Positions 47,953 to 52,306 of a stretch of 52,306 nt of DNA are shown here, in pieces. The position numbers and the translations under genes were made by a program. Below the pieces are notes generated by a model that had not been told where the DNA came from, did no database searches, and was given only the letters and a program-made list of their open reading frames with translations. Numbering within the stretch: the first letter of the stretch is position 1; every line of letters begins with the position of its first letter. The stretch comes from Hydrogenobacter sp. (GTDB lineage: Bacteria; Aquificota; Aquificia; Aquificales; Aquificaceae). Where the stretch lies: positions 1-52,306 of the forward strand of contig JAGDVY010000032.1 in NCBI GenBank assembly GCA_023255875.1. The letters are read 5' to 3'.

Positions 47953-47958
47953 TAAAAT
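47953..47958 (+). promoter_or_regulatory. -10 box for the acylphosphatase gene
   Basis: TAAAAT ends six bases before the ATG at 47965, with no Shine-Dalgarno between, in the 19-base gap after the lipoprotein gene. It may allow a second, leaderless transcript within the run. Confidence 0.35.
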
Positions 47959-47964
47959 TTTTCT

Positions 47965-48237
47965 ATGGTTGCGTACAGGGTCTATGTAAGCGGTATTGTT
48001 CAAGGAGTTGGTTTTAGGGCATACACAAAAAACCTTGCGGAAAGCTACGGCCTTGATGGATGGGTCAGAAACATGCCAGATGGGAGGGTGGAAATTTTTG
48101 TGCAGGGAGATAAGGACCTGGTATGGGACTTTTTAAAGAGGGTATCGGATGGTCCACCCCTTTCGAAAGTGGAACTCATCCAGATACAAAAGGAGGTGGT
48201 AAGAGATGAAGAAAGGGGTTTTAGTATTAGGTATTAG
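47965..48237 (+). CDS. acyP: Acylphosphatase
   Basis: This 90-residue enzyme hydrolyses carboxyl-phosphate bonds. The signature VYVSGIVQGVGFRAYTKNLA carries the catalytic Arg. GLDGWVRNMPDGRVEIFVQG carries the catalytic Asn; the C-terminus GFSIRY is also typical. The family includes the N-terminal domain of HypF, but this is a free-standing form. Its last 32 bases overlap the LysM/LytM gene, whose AAGGAGGT lies in the acylphosphatase coding sequence. Confidence 0.95.
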   Translation: MVAYRVYVSGIVQGVGFRAYTKNLAESYGLDGWVRNMPDGRVEIFVQGDKDLVWDFLKRVSDGPPLSKVELIQIQKEVVRDEERGFSIRY

Positions 48238-49483
48238 TACCTTCCTTGGTATTGCCTACGGTGTTGAATGCGAATACTACAAAGTGCAAAAAGGAGATAC
48301 ACTTGATGGCATAGCCAAAAGAAAAGGTGTCAGTGTTCAAGAAATACTGAAAAACAACAAACATATTGCTCCCAAAAAGCTAAAAGCCGGTGATAAAATC
48401 TGTATACCCGTTGCAGAAAAACCCAAAGCCAAAAAGGAAGCAAAGGCTAAGAAGGAACAGGACTATGAGTACTATACGGTGCAGAAGGGAGCAAGACTCA
48501 AAGATATTGCCAACAAGTTAGGAGTGCCTTTAAAGGAGCTAGAGGCTCTAAATCCAGGATATAAGAATAAGTTTTTAGCAAAAGGCACAAAAGTTAAAGT
48601 ACCAAAAACTGCGGTACAAAAACAAAAAGAAAAAGAAGAGAAAATAGAGTACGACATATACACCATTAAGAGAGGTGGAAGGCTCAAAGATGTAGCCAAA
48701 AGCTTAGGCATTCCTCTAAAAGAGCTTGAGATACTAAATCCAGAGTACAAAAATAAGTTTTTGAGTAAGGGAACTAAGATCAAAGTACCTAAAACGAGCA
48801 TATCAGAAGAAGAGAAGAAAACTAAGCGTTATGTGATGCACAAAGTTAGAAAAGGTGAGACGCTGAGTTCCATAGCAAAAAGGTATGGTGTATCTGAGGC
48901 AGAGATCATAAAAATAAACCACCTGAAAGGTAAAAAACTCGTGTCTGGTGAGTATATAAAGATTCCTGTTGCGGTAAAAGAACCACAGGAGCAAAAGCCA
49001 AAAATATCCTTTAGTGAAAAGAACTTAGAACATATACCTAAGGAAAGAGAGGAAGAAAAAGGTAGGGAGAAAGAAAGAGAGAAAGAGAGAGAAGAAATGC
49101 CTACGCCTACTGAAATTAAGATCTCCAAGAGGAGCATATCTATGCCCGTTGAAGGGAAAGTGGTTAAATCCACAAGAGGTGTGGATATAATTGCCAAGTG
49201 CGGAGAACCCGTTCTGAGCGTTGATGATGGAAAGGTTATATACAGTGGAGGAGATCTTCAGGCTTACGGTAATATGGTGATAATAGAGCACAGAGATTTT
49301 ATATCCCTGTATGCTTACAACTCCAAGAATATGGTTAAAAGAGGTGATACAGTGAGCAGGGGACAGGAGATAGCTATTGTAGGTAAGAAAAACAACTCAG
49401 ATGAATGTATGCTACACTTTGAGCTAAGAACAAAAGATGGCGTGCCTTTAGACCCTACTGAATACCTTAAAAACACTCAGTGA
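48206..49483 (+). CDS. NlpD-like protein: four LysM domains and a degenerate LytM domain
   Basis: This 425-residue secreted protein has a signal peptide (1-19), then LysM domains at about 24-69, 89-135, 151-197 and 211-256. A charged Glu/Lys/Arg linker follows (about 265-310), then a LytM/M23 domain (about 315-425). In the LytM part the zinc ligands are not kept: STRGVDI stands where H-x3-D belongs, and LHFELR where HxH belongs, as in NlpD and EnvC, which activate amidases without cutting. The likely role is activating peptidoglycan amidases during division. LysM2 and LysM3 are near copies. Strong AAGGAGGT supports the start. Confidence 0.87.
   Translation: MKKGVLVLGISTFLGIAYGVECEYYKVQKGDTLDGIAKRKGVSVQEILKNNKHIAPKKLKAGDKICIPVAEKPKAKKEAKAKKEQDYEYYTVQKGARLKDIANKLGVPLKELEALNPGYKNKFLAKGTKVKVPKTAVQKQKEKEEKIEYDIYTIKRGGRLKDVAKSLGIPLKELEILNPEYKNKFLSKGTKIKVPKTSISEEEKKTKRYVMHKVRKGETLSSIAKRYGVSEAEIIKINHLKGKKLVSGEYIKIPVAVKEPQEQKPKISFSEKNLEHIPKEREEEKGREKEREKEREEMPTPTEIKISKRSISMPVEGKVVKSTRGVDIIAKCGEPVLSVDDGKVIYSGGDLQAYGNMVIIEHRDFISLYAYNSKNMVKRGDTVSRGQEIAIVGKKNNSDECMLHFELRTKDGVPLDPTEYLKNTQ
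48470..48796 (+). repeat. Tandem near-identical LysM modules
   Basis: The segments encoding residues 89-135 (48470-48610) and 151-197 (48656-48796) share a motif of the form LKDxAxxLGxPLKELExLNPxYKNKFLxKGTKxKVPKT. The two copies match at most positions, while LysM1 and LysM4 differ strongly. This points to a recent internal duplication in one gene. Confidence 0.7.
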
Positions 49484-49845
49484 TCTTCTTCTTTGTATTC
49501 TTTTATCCTTACAACAGTTTTTGATTGACCTTTGAGCACCTTCTTTATAGTTCTTATTTCGTATATCTGGTTATCGTTCTTTATAACCTTAGCCTTTTCA
49601 AGTATGTCCCAAAGGCTCTTTAGCATATTGTCTATGTCCCTTTTCCTGTTGTTGGGAAGAACAAGAAGAACTTCCATGGAAAGCTTCCCCTCAAGGGGCT
49701 CACCCTTATACTGCTGGCTTATTTCCCACAGAGCTCTCACCTCCCAGTTTTTTACTCTTGGAGGCTTAAAAACCCTTCCCCCTTTTTTTCTCACATAACG
49801 GTTGCTTTTTGGTACTGGCACCTGTGAGAGGACTATCTCTATCAT
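49477..49845 (-). CDS. rusA: RusA-family Holliday junction resolvase
   Basis: This is a dimeric endonuclease that resolves four-way junctions. The core has KSNRYVRKKGGRVFKPPRVKNWE and the catalytic aspartates in KRDIDNMLKSLWDILEKAKVIKNDNQI, the RusA signature. RusA genes are often phage-borne, but Aquifex aeolicus is known to have a chromosomal, active RusA, and no phage gene lies nearby here. The ATG at 49845, one base after the upstream stop, is preferred over a GTG eight codons earlier, giving 122 residues. Its 3' end overlaps the NlpD-like gene by seven bases. Confidence 0.9.
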   Translation of the reverse strand: MIEIVLSQVPVPKSNRYVRKKGGRVFKPPRVKNWEVRALWEISQQYKGEPLEGKLSMEVLLVLPNNRKRDIDNMLKSLWDILEKAKVIKNDNQIYEIRTIKKVLKGQSKTVVRIKEYKEEDH

Positions 49846-49846
49846 A

Positions 49847-50239
49847 TCATAGTTTGATAAGCACAACACAGAGGATAAGAACAGAAAGCAGATGAATAAG
49901 GTTCAAAGTCACGGAGATACCATGCAACTTCATAAAGGCTTGGTAGTCAGTAAGTTTTAGCTCGCGGGAATGGGGAATCACATAAAATTCCTGAAAGGCA
50001 AGGATAAGGACATTTAGAATCCAAAGGAGTGTTAGCCACTTGCTTAGCCTAAAGCCAAGCATCAAGGACAGCAGACTCACCACCAAACCTATCCCAAAAT
50101 ATACGGGAAAGACCTTCTCCACTACCCTGCCTGCTTGTTCTTTTTGAAGCACCTTAAAGAGCACCGGTGCTACATAAAAGCTAAAAAACATTCCAAGACC
50201 CAAATATAAAGAGTTTAGGAAAAGCAAAAACTTCGGCAT
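49847..50239 (-). CDS. DUF4149-type integral membrane protein
   Basis: This 130-residue protein has four hydrophobic segments, with the conserved SFYVAPVLFKVLQKEQAGRVVEKVFPVYF and a C-terminal FMKLHGISVTLNLIHLLSV. These are typical of the DUF4149/TMEM205-like family, whose function is not known. Shine-Dalgarno GGGAG precedes the ATG. It lies two bases after dapA and one base before rusA, in one operon. Confidence 0.75.
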   Translation of the reverse strand: MPKFLLFLNSLYLGLGMFFSFYVAPVLFKVLQKEQAGRVVEKVFPVYFGIGLVVSLLSLMLGFRLSKWLTLLWILNVLILAFQEFYVIPHSRELKLTDYQAFMKLHGISVTLNLIHLLSVLILCVVLIKL

Positions 50240-50241
50240 TT

Positions 50242-51129
50242 TTACTCCCTCACTATTGGTAAATTATAACGCTTGAGGGTTTCTATGAGCTTTTTTTCGT
50301 TTTCTGGCTTCATCTCACACAGAGGCAGTCTGAACTCTTTTTCACACATGCCCAAAGCCCAGCATGCGGTCTTTACAGGAATGGGGTTAGTCTCTATAAA
50401 AAGTATCTTAAAGAGGTCAAAAAGGTAAAGATGCATCTCCAAGGCCTTCTTAAAGTCTCCTTTGAGTGCATAATCTACCATGGCTTTCACTTCTACAGGC
50501 ATTATGTTGTTAGCTACGGAAATGACACCTTTCGCACCCAGTGCCATCATGGGAAGTGTGAGAGAGTCATCACCAGAAAGCACCACAAAGTTATCTCCTA
50601 AAAGCTTTCTCAGCTCAGATATCCTATCCATGTTGGGAGTTGATTCTTTTGTACCTACTATATTAGGACACTCTTTGGCAAGTCTGTATATGGTCTCTGG
50701 TGCTATCTCCACACCTGTCCTTGATGGTATGTTGTAGAGGATTATGGGAATGTCCACCTCGTCCGCTATGGTCTTAAAGTGCCTGTATATACCCTCTTGA
50801 GTGGGTTTGTTGTAGTAGGGGACAACAGAAAGACATGCGTCCGCACCTACTTGCTTGGCATAGGCGGTAAGCTCTATGGCTTCATGAGTGGCGTTGGCTC
50901 CCGTTCCTGCTATGACCTTTATCCTTCCTTTTGCACGCTTGACCACATGCTCCACTACTTTTTCGTGCTCCTCAAAGGTAAGGGTTGCAGACTCACCTGT
51001 AGTGCCACATACCACTATGGCGTCTGTGCGGTTGTTTATGTGAAACTCCACCAGCTGGTCCAAAGCGGTGTAATCCACCTCACCGTCTTTGAAGGGCGTT
51101 ATGAGAGCGACCATTGAACCCTGAAACAT
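50242..51129 (-). CDS. dapA: 4-hydroxy-tetrahydrodipicolinate synthase
   Basis: DapA condenses pyruvate with aspartate semialdehyde on the lysine/diaminopimelate path. The 295-residue TIM barrel shows VVCGTTGESATLTFEEH, the Tyr in ILYNIPSRTGVE, the Schiff-base Lys in IVGTKESTPNM and VLSGDDSLTLPMMALGAKGVIS. A longer frame from GTG 51150 exists, but its codons cover a TATAAT box (51144-51139). ATG at 51129 gives a family-typical length and an N-terminus MFQGSMVALITPF. It has no Shine-Dalgarno and is nine bases from the box, so it is probably leaderless. Confidence 0.94.
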   Translation of the reverse strand: MFQGSMVALITPFKDGEVDYTALDQLVEFHINNRTDAIVVCGTTGESATLTFEEHEKVVEHVVKRAKGRIKVIAGTGANATHEAIELTAYAKQVGADACLSVVPYYNKPTQEGIYRHFKTIADEVDIPIILYNIPSRTGVEIAPETIYRLAKECPNIVGTKESTPNMDRISELRKLLGDNFVVLSGDDSLTLPMMALGAKGVISVANNIMPVEVKAMVDYALKGDFKKALEMHLYLFDLFKILFIETNPIPVKTACWALGMCEKEFRLPLCEMKPENEKKLIETLKRYNLPIVRE

Positions 51130-51138
51130 AGCGTTTAA

Positions 51139-51167
51139 ATTATAACACACCCCTTATGGATTAAAAT
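51139..51167. promoter_or_regulatory. Divergent -10 boxes for dapA and dnaX
   Basis: Minus-strand TATAAT (51144-51139) is nine bases from the dapA ATG (51129). Plus-strand TAAAAT (51162-51167) is eight bases from the dnaX ATG (51176). The entire gap is 46 bases and neither gene has a Shine-Dalgarno. Confidence 0.55.
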
Positions 51168-51175
51168 TAAGTCTT

Positions 51176-52306
51176 ATGTATGTACCCTTTGCAAGAAAGT
51201 ACAGACCAAGGTTCTTTCGTGATCTGGTAGGGCAGGAACCTGTAAAAAAGGTACTTCTTAATGCCATAAGGCTCAACAAGGTCTCTTCCGCATATATATT
51301 TGCAGGTCCAAGAGGTACAGGTAAAACCACTGTGGCAAGACTGCTCACCAGGGCACTCAACTGCCTCAATTTAAGGAGTGATGGCGAACCCTGTGGAGAG
51401 TGCGAAAACTGCCTCTCTATAGATAAGGGGAACTTTCCAGACCTTATAGAGATAGATGCAGCATCAAGCAGAGGAATAGATGACATAAGAGCTATAAGGG
51501 ATGCGGTATCTTACACTCCCATCAAAGGCAAGTATAAGGTGTATATACTTGATGAAGCCCACATGCTAACAAAGGAAGCTTTTAACGCTCTGCTTAAAAC
51601 CTTAGAAGAACCTCCACCAAGAACCGTTTTCATACTATGCACCACTGAGTATGAGAGGATCATACCCACCATACTCTCAAGATGCCAGAGGTTAATTTTT
51701 ACAAAACTAAGTGAAGAACAGATAGTCCAAAGGCTAAAGGATGTATGTGCCAAAGAGAACATAGTTTATGACGAAAAGAGTCTATATAGCATAGCCAAGC
51801 TAAGTGACGGAGGCATGAGAGATGCTCTATCTTTGCTTGATCAGATAAGTACCTACGGAGAAGGTAAGGTAGATGAGAGCACTATAGAAGAGTTCTTAGG
51901 TATAGTTTCTCAGGAGAAGGTAAGGGAGTTTATAAAGATGCTTTTGGACTCTAAGGTGGATGATGCCATTGGCTTTCTTAGGGACCTTAGCACAAGAGGT
52001 TTTAATCTCATCAGGTTCTGGGATGCCTTAGAGGAAGAAATAAGAACCCTTTTACTCTTTAGAAGCTTGAAAGAGCCAGACAGAATTATCAAGGTGGAAG
52101 ACTTCCACAGACAGATGGCAGACATTCCCCTTAATGCCCTTCTTTATCTTGAAAAGGTGATAAATACCGTCAGAGCGGATGCCAAAACCAGAGACTTTCT
52201 CAGAGCCTGTGAGCTTGCCATAATCAAAACTCTAATAGTCAAAGACATCCTTCCCGTAAGAGAGCTTCTCAAAGTCAGTATAAGCCCATCTTCAACTCAA
52301 GTAAAT
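51176..52306 (+). CDS. dnaX: DNA polymerase III gamma/tau subunit, N-terminal part (cut by window end)
   Basis: This clamp-loader ATPase is open from ATG 51176 to the window end (377 codons, no stop). It starts MYVPFARKYRPRFFRDLVGQ, then Walker A FAGPRGTGKTTVARLL, a zinc-binding set of cysteines (Cys64-like C..CGECENC), Walker B YILDEAHMLTKEAFNALLKTLEEPP, the SRC motif (ILSRCQRLIF) and the sensor-2 region GGMRDALSLLDQ, followed by the collar domain III. Any tau-specific C-terminus, or a frameshift site for gamma, would be beyond the window. Divergent from dapA. Confidence 0.95.
   Translation, partial: MYVPFARKYRPRFFRDLVGQEPVKKVLLNAIRLNKVSSAYIFAGPRGTGKTTVARLLTRALNCLNLRSDGEPCGECENCLSIDKGNFPDLIEIDAASSRGIDDIRAIRDAVSYTPIKGKYKVYILDEAHMLTKEAFNALLKTLEEPPPRTVFILCTTEYERIIPTILSRCQRLIFTKLSEEQIVQRLKDVCAKENIVYDEKSLYSIAKLSDGGMRDALSLLDQISTYGEGKVDESTIEEFLGIVSQEKVREFIKMLLDSKVDDAIGFLRDLSTRGFNLIRFWDALEEEIRTLLLFRSLKEPDRIIKVEDFHRQMADIPLNALLYLEKVINTVRADAKTRDFLRACELAIIKTLIVKDILPVRELLKVSISPSSTQVN

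Noticed and set aside
49477-49845. RusA as evidence of a prophage
   Set aside because: No integrase, capsid or other phage genes are near, and RusA is chromosomal in Aquifex.
51130-51150. N-terminal extension of DapA from a GTG
   Set aside because: The codons coincide with a TATAAT promoter box, and the family starts at the following ATG.

Overview
The window comes from the chromosome of a Gram-negative, thermophilic Aquificales bacterium, most likely an Aquificaceae member of the Hydrogenobacter/Thermocrinis type. This is inferred from protein character, not from a database search. The indications are a short MetRS of the alpha-subunit kind, a RusA resolvase, a free-standing 5'-3' exonuclease resembling the PolA N-terminus, an archaeal-looking Ski2/Hel308-type helicase, lipid A and outer-membrane genes (lpxA, tamB), and extreme gene packing. 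Almost all of the window is coding. Six convergent gene pairs overlap at their 3' ends by 7 to 23 bases, and most same-strand neighbours overlap by 4 to about 70 bases.

Layout. The left edge (1-136) holds the start of a probable ThaI-like restriction endonuclease. Positions 207-5106 carry yvcK, nadB, a small lipoprotein, a response regulator with its kinase, and a pgsA-like phosphatidyltransferase. Positions 5084-9901 hold tamB, a helix-turn-helix regulator and a DsbC-like lipoprotein. Positions 9905-13844 hold bioF and an unusual propeller-AAA+ fusion. Positions 14244-19320 are a speE-metG-glnE run. Positions 19309-24296 hold radA, an NfeD-type membrane protease, a flippase-like membrane protein, the exonuclease and thiE. 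A tRNA-Leu(CAA) lies at 24314-24397.

Positions 24347-32062 are a seven-gene exopolysaccharide operon on the minus strand (wecB, YaiO-like barrel, membrane protein, processive GT2, membrane-anchored bactofilin-like beta-solenoid, polysaccharide deacetylase, six-hairpin-like protein). A 54-codon small gene precedes it, and its last gene runs into the antisense of the tRNA. Positions 32196-38624 are a type IV pilus tip operon (PilY1 with a VWA domain, plus four minor pilins). Positions 38666-47527 are an eight-gene minus-strand operon (DegT aminotransferase, reduced molybdopterin protein, CinA C-terminal protein, lpxA, glmU, mtnP, rbfA, helicase). The right end has a lipoprotein, acylphosphatase, a NlpD-like LysM/LytM protein, rusA, a DUF4149 protein, dapA and the first 377 codons of dnaX.

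The most consistent non-coding signal is promoter architecture. At many promoter-proximal genes a TATAAT-like box ends only 5 to 9 bases before the start codon, or before the tRNA 5' end, with no Shine-Dalgarno sequence. Genes inside operons, and some others, do have a strong AGGAGG. This predicts many leaderless transcripts, several fired from divergent or even palindromic minus-10 boxes. The best candidates for a little-described system are the exopolysaccharide operon with its bactofilin-like partner, and the propeller-AAA+ fusion.
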